A DNA stretch of 64,000 nt from contig NZ_CP162102.1 of assembly GCF_042466665.1 (NCBI RefSeq), positions 6,696,001-6,760,000 on the forward strand. The letters are read 5' to 3'. Below, piece after piece: positions 39,264 to 48,741 of the stretch. A model generated the notes under the pieces. The model was given only the letters and a program-made list of their open reading frames with translations, was not told the DNA's origin and ran no database searches. The position numbers and the translations under genes are program-made. Positions within the stretch are counted from its first letter, which is position 1. Every line of letters begins with the position of its first letter. The DNA comes from Peterkaempfera podocarpi (lineage in GTDB: Bacteria; Actinomycetota; Actinomycetes; Streptomycetales; Streptomycetaceae).

Positions 39264-41232
39264 GTGGCCGCCGACCCGCGCCCGCCCCGAACCGCCCCCG
39301 ACACCAACCGGGCCCCGGAATGGCTCCGCCACCCGCTGCGGATGGCCCCAGGACCCGGGGCCCGCGGATGCGTCCTGCGCGGCGCCCTCTCCACCGGCCC
39401 GCTGCTGGCCGCCGGAGTCGCCGCCCACCGGGTGCCCGAGGGCGTCCTCGCCGCACTCGGTGCCATGCTCGCCACGGTCAACGACCGGGCCGGCACCCGC
39501 CGCACCCGCACCGCCCGGATCGGCGTACCGGGTCTCGCGGTGGCGCTGGGATTCCTGCTCGGCGCCCTGCTCGCCGCGGCCGCGTCACCCGGCGGCACCG
39601 TGCCCGACGCGCTGTGGATCGCCCCCGTCGTCGCCCTCGCCGGCTGTCTCTCCGGCGCCGCCAGCGCCATCGGCCCCATAGCCTCCATGGCGGCGATGCA
39701 GTCCCTCGCCGCCCTGCTGATCGGCGCAGGCCTGCCGCACCACGGACCCGCCTGGCTCGGCGCCGCCCTGCTCGCCGCAGGCGCCGGATGGCTGCTGCTG
39801 CTCGACACGCTGCTCACCGCCGCCACCCGGCGGTCCGGCCCCGCACCCGACCGCACCGAGGAGCGCGCGGCCGTCGCCGCGGCCTTCGACGCCCTCGGCG
39901 CCATGCTCCGCGCGGTCGGCACCGACCGCGTCGAGGAGACCCGCCGCGCTCTCACCGCGGCCCGACCGGGCCCACACCGCCCTGGACCAGCACCGCGGCC
40001 GCCACCCGGCGCCCACCGAGCGCCGGCTGCGCGCCCAGCTCACCGTGGCCGTCGACGCCTCCGAGGCCGCCGTCGCGCTGCTGTGGGAGGCCAGGACGCT
40101 GCCCCCGCACACCGCGGACGCCCCGCTCCGCCTCGCCCGCTCCGTACGCACCGGCGAACCCTGCGGCCCGCTCGCCGCCCCCACCCCCGACACCCCCGGG
40201 CGACGGGCCCTGCACGACGCGCTGCTGCACGCCGCCGAGGTCTTCGCGGCCCCCGTGCGCGCTGCGGACGCCCCGCCCCGCCCGCCGCTGCGCCACCGCC
40301 CCGGGCTGCGCCGGGCGCTCGGCCCGCTCGGCCGTGAGTACGGCCTGCGGGTCGCCCTGTGCGTCGGCTCCTGCACCGCCGTCGCCCAGCTGATCCGCCC
40401 CCAGCAGTGGTACTGGCTGCCGGTCACCGCCGCCTTCCTGGCCAAGCCCGACCTGGGCCCGCTCTTCTCCCGGGCGGTCAACCGGCTGCTCGGCACCGCC
40501 GCCGGAGTCGTGCTGTTCACCGCCGTGCAGGCGCTGCTGCCGGGCAACGCGGGCCCCGTCGCGCTTGCCGCCCTGTGCGGGACCCTGCTGCCCGTCGCCT
40601 GGCGGCACTTCGCCCTGCAGACCGCCGCCCTGACCCCGATCGTGCTCGCCTTCGCCGGCCTCTCCGGTGCCCACGGCGCCCCGGGCAGCCGGCTGGTGGA
40701 CACCCTCCTCGGCTGCCTGGTCGCCCTGGCCGCGGGACATCTGCCGCGCCTGGGCAGCCGCCGGGCCGCGGTCGCCGTCCACTGGGCCGCCGCCCTGTAT
40801 GCCGCCGAGGCCTATCTGGCCCAGGTGGTGGACGCGCCGCAGGCCCCCCGGGCCGACCGTCTGCGGCTGCGCCGCGCCGCCTACCAGGCCCTCGCCGAGG
40901 CCCGTACGGCGGTGGCGCAGGCCGCCGCGGAGCTGCCGCCGGCCGGTGTGCCCACCGAGAGCTGGGCACCGGCGGTCACCGCGATCGAGCGGCTGCTCGA
41001 CGCCACCACCGCCTGCGCCGTCCGCATCGAGCACGGCGGCCGCCGCCTGCCCGCCGCCGAGGCCCGCACCCTCACCGCCGCGCTGACCCGCCTCGCCGAG
41101 GACGCCTCCGCGCGTCGGCACCCCGGTGACCCCGCTCTCCCCGACCCGGTCCGGCTGGGGGCCCGCTGCGCCAGCCTCGCCGATGTCGCGGACCAGCTCC
41201 ACACGGTCCGCACGCTCTCCCCGGCCGCCTAG
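39264..41232 (+). pseudogene. FUSC-family membrane protein, frameshifted
   Basis: The first part (GTG 39264 to about 39960) encodes several helices (GALSTGPLLAAGVAAHRVPEG, IGVPGLAVALGFLLGALLAAAA, ALLIGAGLPHHGPAW). From 39964 a different frame continues with DRAHTALDQHRGRHPAPTERRLRAQLTV. It then runs through the FUSC domain (LRVALCVGSCTAVAQLIRPQQWYWLPVTAAFLAKPDLGPLFSRAVNRLLGT) to the stop. One extra C in the CCC run at 39961-39963 explains the break. The intact protein would have about 655 residues and act as an efflux- or envelope-type membrane protein. The stop TAG sits in the CTAG end of MITE copy 2. Confidence 0.85.
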
Positions 41233-41446
41233 TGCCGCCCCGCCAACGTTTGCCCCCACGCCTGGCGGCTGGGAGGTGCCCCCGCGCCGCGGCGTCCGGT
41301 GCGTGCGATCGCAAGGCGGCCGGAAGCCCTTGTGCTGGGTCGTACCTGGGCTTTCGGCCAACGCAGCGAGCGTGCCTGGGGGCACCTCCCGGCCGAAGGC
41401 CGGGGGAGCGTCGCGGCAGGGCAAAAGTTGGCGGGGGCGGCACTAG
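41229..41446. mobile_element. MITE-like repeat, copy 2
   Basis: This 218-bp element is nearly identical to 10880-11104. Its ends are inverted copies of each other (left TGCCGCCCCGCCAACGTTTG, right CAAAAGTTGGCGGGGGCGGCA). It is flanked on both sides by CTAG (41229-41232 and 41443-41446), and the left CTAG supplies the TAG stop of the FUSC gene. The internal inverted repeat GGGAGGTGCCCCC / GGGGGCACCTCCC is perfect here. It has no coding capacity. Confidence 0.85.
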
Positions 41447-41561
41447 CCGTCCGGGCGTGGCGGGGCCTGGCCGCGCGTCACGACACGACGCCCGCGAGCT
41501 GCCCGGCAGGGCTCCGACCACGCGGATCCCGCACCCCGGGAGGCGGGTCCGGAACGCCGGG

Positions 41562-41607
41562 AAGGCCGGACGCGGCCCAGGGGAGGTCCTGGGCCGCGTC
41601 CGGCCTT
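41562..41607. terminator. Strong terminator downstream of GT39 gene
   Basis: A perfect 20-bp stem (41562-41581 with 41588-41607, starting AAGGCCGGACGCGGCCCAGG) closes a 6-nt loop, next to the end of the minus-strand gene. Confidence 0.85.
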
Positions 41608-41617
41608 CGAGGGTCGG

Positions 41618-43977
41618 TCAGTTCTTGCTGCGGGTGAGGTCGTAGACGGTGGTGCCGTCCACCGTGGTGGTGGCGAAGGTCGCCTCCACCCAGCTGGTGA
41701 TCTGCGAGGAGGTGCCGTTGCCGCCGCCTCCCATGCGGTCGCCCGAGAGGAACCAGTGGATCCTGCCCTGCTGCACCAGCTCCTTGAAACGGGTCAGCGA
41801 CGGGGCCGGGTCGGTGCCGTTGAAGCCACCGATGGACATCACCGGCTGTCCGGAGGCCAGCTGGTAGCTGGCCGCGTTCTGGGAGCCGATGGTCGCGGCC
41901 GCCCAGGTGTACTTGGAGGCGTCCTGCTTCAGCAGAGTGACCATGGCGCTGCTCACCGAGGTGCCGCCCAGCAGGCCGCCCATCCCGCCGCCGCCTCCCA
42001 TGCCGCCGCCCATCCCGGCGGCCTCGCCGCGCATCCGGCCGGTGGCGCCGCCGAAGCCGCCGGGGGCTCCGTTCTGGCCGTTCTGTCCGTTCTGGGACTG
42101 CCCGCCGCCGGGGAAGCCCTGCCCGCCGCCGGGGAAGCCCTGGCCGCCGCCGGGGAATGCCTGCCCGCCGCCGGGGAATGCCTGCCCGCCGCCGGGGAAG
42201 CCCTGGCCGGTCCGTCCGGTCCGCCCGCCTGCGAACTCGCCGCCGGGGAACCCGCCCGGGAAGCCGCCGCGTCCGCCGCCCCCGGGACCGCCCATGCCGC
42301 CGGTGACCGCCGGGCCCGCCGTGACGATGGAACCGGTGTGCGCCGTGGAGACGGTGTCCAGGCTGTACGCGGTCGGACCGGCCACCGCGGACACCACCGC
42401 GACCAGCCCCGCGACCGTGGCCACCCGGGCCCCCAGCCGCACGCCCGCCGCACCCGGCACATCCGCCGTATGCACGGGGACCGGCCCGTCCGGAGTGCCC
42501 CGCACCCCGGACCGGGACATCGCGAAGGCCGCCGCGAAGGCCGCGGCCGCACCCAGTCCGCCGATCAGCACGGCGTACCGCAGCCAGGGCAGGAAGTCGG
42601 AGCTGCGGCCCAGCAGGACGAAGGACCACCACCCGGTCACCGCGACGGCCACCGCCAGGGCCGCCGCACCGGCGACCCGGTCGCGCTCCCGCCAGGCCGC
42701 GTCGGCTCCCATGCCCACCAGGGCGGCCACCGCCGGGGAGAGGGCCACCGTGTAGTACTGGTGGAAGATGCCGCCCATGAAGCTGAAGGTCAGTCCGGTG
42801 CAGAGCAGCCAGCCGCCCCAGATCAGCAGACCTGCCCGGGCGGTGTCCGTCCGGACGGCGCGGCGGGTCGCCCACAGCGCGAACACCAGCAGCAGCAGGG
42901 CGGCCGGCATCAGCCAGGCGATCTGCCCGCCGATGTCGCCGTCGAACAGCCGGGTGATGCCGGTGCTGCCCCACATGCCGCCGCCGCCCGGGCCCGCGCC
43001 GCCGCCGCCACCGCCGACACTGCCGGTCTCGTCGCCGGTGAGCCGGCCGAAGCCGTTGTAGCCGAAGGTGAGCGACAGGAAGCTGTTGTCCTGCGAGCCG
43101 CCGACATAGGGCCGGGACGAGGCCGGCATCAGCTCGACCACCGCGACCCACCAGCCGCCCGCCACCACCATGGCCAGGCCGGCCAGCAGCAGCTGCCGCA
43201 CCCTGCGCCACACCCCGGTCGGCGCGGTCACCAGGTAGACCAGGGCGAAGGCGGGGAGCACCAGGAACGCCTGGAGGGTCTTGGTGAGGAAGGCAAAGCC
43301 GAAGAGCGTGCCGGCCAGCACCAGCCAGCGGGTGCCGGCCGCCTCCTGGGCGCGCTGCACCGCATAGGCGGCGAGGGCCAGCAGCAGCACCAGCAGCGCA
43401 TCGGGGTTGTTGAAGCGGAACATCAGCGCCGCGACCGGGGTCAGCGCCAGCACCGCCCCGGCCAGCAGACCGGCGCGGGGGAGAAGCGGCGCCGAACCGA
43501 GGCGTACATGGTGCCCACCGTGGCCACGCCCATCAGGGCCTGGGGGAGCAGCACGCTGAAGGAGCTGAGCCCGAGGACGCGTGCGGAGAGCTCCATCGGC
43601 CAGAGCGACATCGGGGGCTTGTCGACGGTGATGAAGTTGCCCGCGTCGGAGGAGCCGAAGAAGAAGGCCTTCCAGCTGACCGTGCCGGCCTGGACCGCCG
43701 CGGAGTAGAAGGAGTTGGCCCAGCCGGAGGCGCTGAGGTTCCACACATAGAGCACGGCGGTGGCGGCCAGCAGGCCGAGCAGGGCGGGACGGGCCCAGCT
43801 CGGGTCCTCCGGCCGGCCGCGCCACAGCCGCACCGGGAGTCCGCGCGGTCCGCCGGGCGGTGTGCCCGCCGGTCCGATGCCTCCGGCGGGCGTGCCGGGC
43901 AGCGAGGGCGGCGGCGCGATCAGCGGGACCGGGGCCCCGGGCTGCGGTGGCGAGGGATCGGGGAGGTGCGTGGTCAT
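41618..43977 (-). pseudogene. GT39-family mannosyltransferase, frameshifted
   Basis: ATG 43977 begins a Pro-rich tail, then membrane helices and the luminal catalytic motif region (NLSASGWANSFYSAAVQAG, FITVDKPPMSLWPMELSARVLG). The frame breaks at a GGGGG run at 43477-43481 (one G short) and the rest continues in another frame with RAGLLAGAVLALTPVAALMFRFNNPDALLVLL. The C-terminus is a soluble domain (KYTWAAATIGSQNAASYQLASG) after a Gly-rich linker. Restored length is about 786 residues. The family uses polyprenyl-phosphate sugar to glycosylate proteins or lipids outside the membrane. Confidence 0.88.
42101..42205. repeat. 21-bp coding tandem repeat (FPGGGQ)
   Basis: Five copies of a 21-bp unit in the GT39 gene encode the heptad (Gln-Gly/Ala)-Phe-Pro-Gly-Gly-Gly. 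It is part of a long extracytoplasmic Gly/Pro-rich loop and keeps the reading frame. Confidence 0.85.
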
Positions 43978-44155
43978 CGGTCGGGTTCCTCGTCCTGGTG
44001 GGATGCGGAGCGGTGCTGCCGCTGCGCTCCAGGCTCCCGAGGGTTTCTGAGGCGTTCATGAGACGCGGCTGTGAACCAGGTGTGTTCCGGCCGTACGGGA
44101 GGCGCCCGGCGCCCGGCCGGGGCGCGCACTGTGGTGATCAGCACGTCCTCCGCTA

Positions 44156-44172
44156 CTGCAAATAACTTGCAG
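44156..44172. promoter_or_regulatory. Nur box upstream of nickel transporter
   Basis: CTGCAA-ATAAC-TTGCAG matches the published Nur consensus tTGCaa-N5-ttGCAA on both arms. It lies 68 bp upstream of the NiCoT start. Nickel-bound Nur would repress the gene when nickel is sufficient. Confidence 0.75.
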
Positions 44173-44240
44173 TTGAGATACAAAGGCGAAAAGATTGCCG
44201 GGTTGCCGACCCGCCCAGGCAGGAACGAGGACCCGCCCCG

Positions 44241-45377
44241 ATGACCACCGCCAGCGTGCCGGCCGAGGCCAACGACGCTTCCCGGAGCCGTACCAGAGGC
44301 AGGCTCACCCGGCAGGAGTGGTCGCGGCTGGCCGGGATGGGCGGGTTTGTGCTGCTGCTCCATGTCGTGGGCTGGTTCACCCTGCTGGCGATCGTGGCAC
44401 CGCAGCACCACCAGGTCGGCGGGGTCGTCTTCGGCGCCGGCATGGGCCTCACCGCCTACACCCTGGGGATGCGGCACGCTTTCGACGCCGACCACATCGC
44501 GGCCATCGACAACACCACCCGCAAGCTGATGTCGGACGGGCAGCGGCCGCTGTCGGTGGGCTTCTGGTTCTCGCTGGGCCACTCCTCCGTGGTCTTCGGC
44601 CTCTGCACCCTGCTCGCCGTCGGTGTGCGGGCACTGGCCGGCCAGGTCGAGGACGACGGCTCGGCGCTGCAGCGCACCACCGGCCTGATCGGCACCACCG
44701 TCTCCGGTGTCTTCCTGATGCTGATCGCCCTGATCAACCTGGGCGTGCTGGCCGGCATCCTCAAGGTCTTCCGGCGGATGCGCACCGGTGACTACGACGA
44801 GGCCGAGCTGGAGGCGCAGCTGGACAAGCGCGGCCTGATGAACCGCATCCTGGGCCGGGCCACCCGCGCGGTCACCAAGCCCTGGCACATGTACCCGGTG
44901 GGGCTGCTCTTCGGCCTGGGCTTCGACACCGCCACCGAGGTGTCGCTGCTGGTGCTGGCCGGCGGGGCGGCCGCCTTCCAGCTGCCCTGGTACGCCCTGC
45001 TGACACTGCCGGTGCTCTTCGCGGCGGGGATGAGCCTGCTGGACACCATCGACGGCTCGTTCATGAACTTCGCCTATGAGTGGGCGTTCTCCAAGCCGGT
45101 GCGCAAGGTCTACTACAACATCACCATCACCGGCCTGTCGGTGGCGGTGGCCTTTGTGATCGGCGGTATCGAACTGACCTCCCTGGTGGCCGAGAAGCTG
45201 GACATCAGCGGTGGGGTGATCGGCTGGATCGGCGGTCTGGACCTTAACCTGGTGGGCTATGCCATCGTCGGCCTCTTCGTGCTGACCTGGCTGGTGGCGC
45301 TGGGTGTCTGGCGGTTCGGCCGGATCGAGGAGAAGTGGACCGAGGGGCTGCGCCGCGGAGCCGTCGAGGAGGCGTGA
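44241..45377 (+). CDS. Nickel/cobalt transporter, HoxN/NixA family
   Basis: The 378-residue high-affinity NiCoT permease has about eight helices. The signature of helix II, RHAFDADHIAAIDNTTRKLM, is complete. Other family motifs are LGHSSVVFGL, GLGFDTATEVSLL and GMSLLDTIDGSFMNFAY. It imports Ni2+ (possibly Co2+) for nickel enzymes; the urease at 23-26 kb is the only such enzyme in the window. A Nur box is upstream and a hairpin downstream, so the gene looks monocistronic. Confidence 0.95.
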   Translation: MTTASVPAEANDASRSRTRGRLTRQEWSRLAGMGGFVLLLHVVGWFTLLAIVAPQHHQVGGVVFGAGMGLTAYTLGMRHAFDADHIAAIDNTTRKLMSDGQRPLSVGFWFSLGHSSVVFGLCTLLAVGVRALAGQVEDDGSALQRTTGLIGTTVSGVFLMLIALINLGVLAGILKVFRRMRTGDYDEAELEAQLDKRGLMNRILGRATRAVTKPWHMYPVGLLFGLGFDTATEVSLLVLAGGAAAFQLPWYALLTLPVLFAAGMSLLDTIDGSFMNFAYEWAFSKPVRKVYYNITITGLSVAVAFVIGGIELTSLVAEKLDISGGVIGWIGGLDLNLVGYAIVGLFVLTWLVALGVWRFGRIEEKWTEGLRRGAVEEA

Positions 45378-45407
45378 GCCGCGGCCCCGTCCGCTGCCGC
45401 CGCCACC

Positions 45408-45437
45408 GCGTGCGCCGGGGTGTCCGGGGCGCACCCC
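45408..45437 (+). terminator. Hairpin after nickel transporter
   Basis: GTGCGCC (45410-45416) pairs with GGCGCAC (45428-45434) with an 11-nt loop, 30 bp after the stop codon. It is a weak to moderate terminator. Confidence 0.4.
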
Positions 45438-45536
45438 GCGCGCCCGTTGACCTCGCCGCCACGGGCTCGCGATCCTGGGTGGGGCAACGGGGGCTGCGCC
45501 GCTGCTGCGGCGTACACGGCATGAGGGGGACATGCG

Positions 45537-46502
45537 GTGGGATCTTCTACAGGTGCACGAGCCGCGGCGGTGGCGGCTGCCGTGCTGCTGCTGGCGGCCT
45601 GCGACTCGGGCGGCGGCAGACCGGCCGGTGGCACGGGCAGTACGCAGGACGGGCTGCCTGCCCCGGCCTCGGCCACCTCCCCGGCGGTGCCGAGCCCGAC
45701 CCCGACGCCCTACGGGCAGTCGTTGGCGGGCCTGGTGGACCCGGTCGGCAAGGCACTCGGCAGGGCCGCCTCGGCCAGGAGCGTCGGCGATCTGGGCGAC
45801 CGCCTGGCCGATGCACGGCAGGCCGCGGACGACGCGGCGCGCGGGCTCGACGACGTGGGCCCGCCGCAGAACGCCGCCCAGCCGCACCGGGATCTGGTGG
45901 CGGCGCTGGACCGGCTGGCCACCGATCTGGAGTCGGTGCGCTCCGACCTGGACCGGAAGCACTACTGCACGGCGTCCTCGGCGCTGGCCGGGCTGGGCGC
46001 CTCCAAGGGGCTGAAGGCGCTGCCCAAGGCGCTGTCGCAGCTGTCCGGGGCCGGCTATCGGACGTCCTACCGGGCCCCGCACACCGGTGCCGCGCAGAAC
46101 CGCCGCAAGTCCACGGGCAGCTATGTCCGCAACGGCAGCCGCACCGGCCGCGGTGAGCTCACCATCGAGAACGGCGGCGACCAGGACGCGGTGATCTCCC
46201 TGGCCAAGGGGAAGCGGACCGCGTACTCCGTCTATGTCCGCAAGGGCGCCGACTACAAGGTGCGCGGCGTGCGGGACGGCACCTACACCGTCTACTTCAC
46301 CAGCGGCTGGGACTGGGACTCCAAGGGCAAGCGGTTCACCCGGGACTGCGGGTTCAGCAAGTTCGACGACCCGCTGAACTTCACCACCACGGTGACCAGC
46401 ACCCAGATCCGCTGGAGCACCTGGCGGCTCACCCTCCAGCCGGTGTTTGGAGGCAATGCCACCACCTCCGACCTGGACGAGGGCTCCTTCCCGGCCCCCT
46501 GA
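45537..46502 (+). CDS. Lipoprotein of unknown function (321 aa)
   Basis: GTG 45537 starts a lipoprotein signal (ARAAAVAAAVLLLAACDSGG, lipobox Cys ~22). Then come a Thr/Pro/Ser spacer, a helical region (LDDVGPPQNAAQPHRDLVAALDRLATDLESVRSDLD) and a beta-rich C-terminal part with repeating aromatic strands (GELTIENGGDQDAVISLAKGKRTAYSVYVRKG, TYTVYFTSGWDWDSKGKRFTRDC). The last part resembles a carbohydrate-binding or calcium-binding beta-sandwich, but no family can be named. It shares a terminator with the convergent neighbour. Confidence 0.7.
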   Translation: MGSSTGARAAAVAAAVLLLAACDSGGGRPAGGTGSTQDGLPAPASATSPAVPSPTPTPYGQSLAGLVDPVGKALGRAASARSVGDLGDRLADARQAADDAARGLDDVGPPQNAAQPHRDLVAALDRLATDLESVRSDLDRKHYCTASSALAGLGASKGLKALPKALSQLSGAGYRTSYRAPHTGAAQNRRKSTGSYVRNGSRTGRGELTIENGGDQDAVISLAKGKRTAYSVYVRKGADYKVRGVRDGTYTVYFTSGWDWDSKGKRFTRDCGFSKFDDPLNFTTTVTSTQIRWSTWRLTLQPVFGGNATTSDLDEGSFPAP

Positions 46503-46503
46503 A

Positions 46504-46526
46504 CCGGGCCGGTGAAACCGGCCCGG
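46504..46526. terminator. Bidirectional terminator
   Basis: CCGGGCCGGT-GAA-ACCGGCCCGG: perfect 10-bp arms with a 3-nt loop, between convergent genes. Confidence 0.75.
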
Positions 46527-46562
46527 GCAGCGGGCGGGGAAGGAGCTGCGCGGAGCGGTCGC

Positions 46563-48083
46563 TCAGCCGACGTTGAGCGCGGCGTCGTCCACCACGAAGG
46601 ACGTCTGCTTGGTGGAGCCCTCCGTCCCGGTGAACTTCACGGTGATCGTCTGACCCGCGTACGCGGACAGGTCGAAGCTCCTGGCCGTGTACCCGGAGGC
46701 TGCGTCGAGGTTGGAGTAGGTGGCCAGGGTGGAGAGCACACTGCCCGAGCTGTTCAGCACCTGCACCTTGAGGGTGTCGTAGGCGGTGGAGGTGGTGGTC
46801 TCGGCCGTGTCGATGTGCAGGGAGAAGGAGAGCGAGGCCGAGGTGCAGCCGCTCGGCACGGTGACCGTCTGCGCCAGGGTCCGGGTGTTGGCGGTGCCGT
46901 AGCCGTTCAGCCAGGCGTCCCAGCTGCCGGTGTGGGCGGGCTCGGTGGAGCCGCTGTAGAGGATGTCGCTGTCGCTGACCGTCCAGGGCGAGGCGCTGCC
47001 GGACTCGAAGCCCCCGTTGCCCAGCAGCTGCGCCGAGGTGCAGCTGCCGCCGCCGGTCGTGCCGCCCGTGGTGGCGCCGGTCGTGCCGCCTGCGGTGGTG
47101 CCGCCCGTGGTGGTGCCGGCGGAGCCGGTGCCGGAGAGCCACTCGGTGGCGTTCAGGGCGAGGGCGGCGTCGGTGCCCGCGGGGTCGTTCCAGCCGTCGT
47201 ACAGGGTGTTGCCGGACTGCCCGGTGCCGTCGTCGGCCGGTGAGCTGTCCCCCCAGATGGCGACCCTGCCGCTGCCGAAGGCGGAGGTGACGAAGAACGC
47301 CCCGGTGGTGCCGGTGGAGCTGTAACCGGTGCGCCACAGCAGGCCCTTGACCGCGGGGTTGTCGGCCGGCTTCAGGGTGAAGGTGGTGCCGTCGCGCAGG
47401 ATGCTGCCGGTGACGGTGCCGAAGGAGCCGTGCAGCACCGGGTTGCTGCTGTCGGAGATCGCCCTGGGGTTGTCGGTGGAGACGTCGAGCAGGTCGACGG
47501 AGAAGCCGAAGGGGTCGGTGTTGTCGACGCCGTTGCTGGTGAGCAGGTCGTTGATGACGGCGGGGGAGTCGTAGCCGTCGTTGTTGCGGTCGCTGTTGTT
47601 GTGGTCCGAGATCAGGAACAGCCCGCCGCCGTTCTGGACGAATGTCATCACCGCGGTCTTCTCCGCGCTGCTGAGCCGGACGTTGGGCTCCGGCAGCACA
47701 AAGGTGTCGAAGTTGGAGAGGTCCAGGGCGTTGGAGGTGTTGCCGTAGGTGATGGTGGAGCCCGACGGCAGGGTCTTCAGGCTGTAGCCGCCGTGCCGCT
47801 GGAGTGCCACGCCCCAGGAGGACAGCGCGCCGGTCCAGGAGGTCTCGCTGCTGGGCGAGGAGTTCTGCGCCAGCGGGTCGGGCTGGCTGGTGCTGATGAT
47901 CCAGTCGGCGTTTCCGGCGGTCTCCGCCTTGGTGTTGTCGAACAGCACCCGGTGGGTGGCGGTGGCAGCCGCCGCCGGGGCTGCGGTGGCTGCGGGCAGG
48001 GCGGCGGCGCCGGAGAGGGCCGCGGCCAGGGCGGTCGCTGCGCCGAGCAGGCGGCGGCGGGCAGGGGTGCGCGGTCCGGGCAT
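46563..48083 (-). CDS. Secreted two-domain protein (hydrolase-like)
   Basis: The 506-residue protein has a Tat/Sec-like signal (MPGPRTPARRRLLGAATALAAALS). Its N-terminal domain (~45-315) has the GATase/DUF4350-like pattern TFVLPEPNVRLSSAEKTAVMTFVQNGGGLFLISDHN and FGSGRVAIWGDSSPADDG. A Gly/Thr linker with GTTTGGTTAGGTTG repeats leads to a C-terminal jelly-roll-like domain (LLGNGGFESGSASPWTVS, SLSFSLHIDTAETTTSTAYDTLKVQVL) resembling carbohydrate-binding modules. Substrate unknown. A GGAGG ribosome site precedes ATG 48083. Confidence 0.75.
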   Translation of the reverse strand: MPGPRTPARRRLLGAATALAAALSGAAALPAATAAPAAAATATHRVLFDNTKAETAGNADWIISTSQPDPLAQNSSPSSETSWTGALSSWGVALQRHGGYSLKTLPSGSTITYGNTSNALDLSNFDTFVLPEPNVRLSSAEKTAVMTFVQNGGGLFLISDHNNSDRNNDGYDSPAVINDLLTSNGVDNTDPFGFSVDLLDVSTDNPRAISDSSNPVLHGSFGTVTGSILRDGTTFTLKPADNPAVKGLLWRTGYSSTGTTGAFFVTSAFGSGRVAIWGDSSPADDGTGQSGNTLYDGWNDPAGTDAALALNATEWLSGTGSAGTTTGGTTAGGTTGATTGGTTGGGSCTSAQLLGNGGFESGSASPWTVSDSDILYSGSTEPAHTGSWDAWLNGYGTANTRTLAQTVTVPSGCTSASLSFSLHIDTAETTTSTAYDTLKVQVLNSSGSVLSTLATYSNLDAASGYTARSFDLSAYAGQTITVKFTGTEGSTKQTSFVVDDAALNVG

Positions 48084-48276
48084 GGTGACAACCTCCGGGG
48101 GATGTCGAGCCGTGGGTTCGAGACCGGGCGCGGGGGCACGCCCGCAGAGGAGTATCCGCGCGTAGACAAGCGCGGAGCCAGACGTGGGAGGTAAAGGTGT
48201 CTTGAACTGTTCATGTCGATCGCGCCGAGGTGCGGGCAGCGGACCGTACGCCGGGGTGCGGGCGGCGGTCCGTACG

Positions 48277-48663
48277 TCAGGGACGGTGCCGAAGCGGGTG
48301 GTCGGCAGGGACCTCCACCACGCAGATGTGCACCCCGTCCGGGTCGCTGATCCACATCTCCAGCAGACCCCAGGGCTCCAGCACGGGCTCCCGCACCACC
48401 GACACCCCGCGCGCCGACAGCTCCCGGTGGGCCGCCCGCACATCGGCGACCTGAAGCCACAGCTGCACCGCGGGCGACGGTCCGGCCTCGGTGCGCCCGG
48501 ACACCTCCAGGAACCCGCCGCCCAGGAAGAACACCGTGCCGCGCTCCGGCCCGGTGCCGAACTCCCGGTAGATCTCCAGCCCCAGCTCGTCCCGGTAGAA
48601 GGCGCGGGCGCGCGGCAGATCGGCCGGACGCAGCAGGACACGACTGCTCAGTACATGGACCAC
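48277..48663 (-). CDS. VOC/glyoxalase-fold protein
   Basis: The 128-residue protein follows the glyoxalase I fold: RVLLRPADLPRARAFYRDELGLEIYREFG, FLEVSGRTEAGPSPAVQLWLQVADVRAAHREL and the C-terminal WGLLEMWISDPDGVHICVVE. Metal ligands are possible but the reaction is unknown. The GTG start has no ribosome site. TAGGCT 7 nt upstream suggests a leaderless transcript. Confidence 0.88.
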   Translation of the reverse strand: MVHVLSSRVLLRPADLPRARAFYRDELGLEIYREFGTGPERGTVFFLGGGFLEVSGRTEAGPSPAVQLWLQVADVRAAHRELSARGVSVVREPVLEPWGLLEMWISDPDGVHICVVEVPADHPLRHRP

Positions 48664-48670
48664 GGCGACG

Positions 48671-48676
48671 AGCCTA
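48671..48676 (-). promoter_or_regulatory. -10 element of leaderless VOC promoter
   Basis: TAGGCT (minus strand) lies 7 nt upstream of GTG 48663, the same layout as at 35064. No Shine-Dalgarno sequence is present. Confidence 0.5.
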
Positions 48677-48741
48677 AGGCCCGCCTCCTCGCGTACCGGT
48701 GGAAGACTGGAACCCCGGCCCTGTCACCCCAGGAGCATCCG

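Noticed and set aside
41756..46082. Long plus- and minus-strand frames overlapping the GT39 and nickel transporter genes
   Set aside because: Codon bias and motifs favour the GT39 (minus) and NiCoT (plus) readings.
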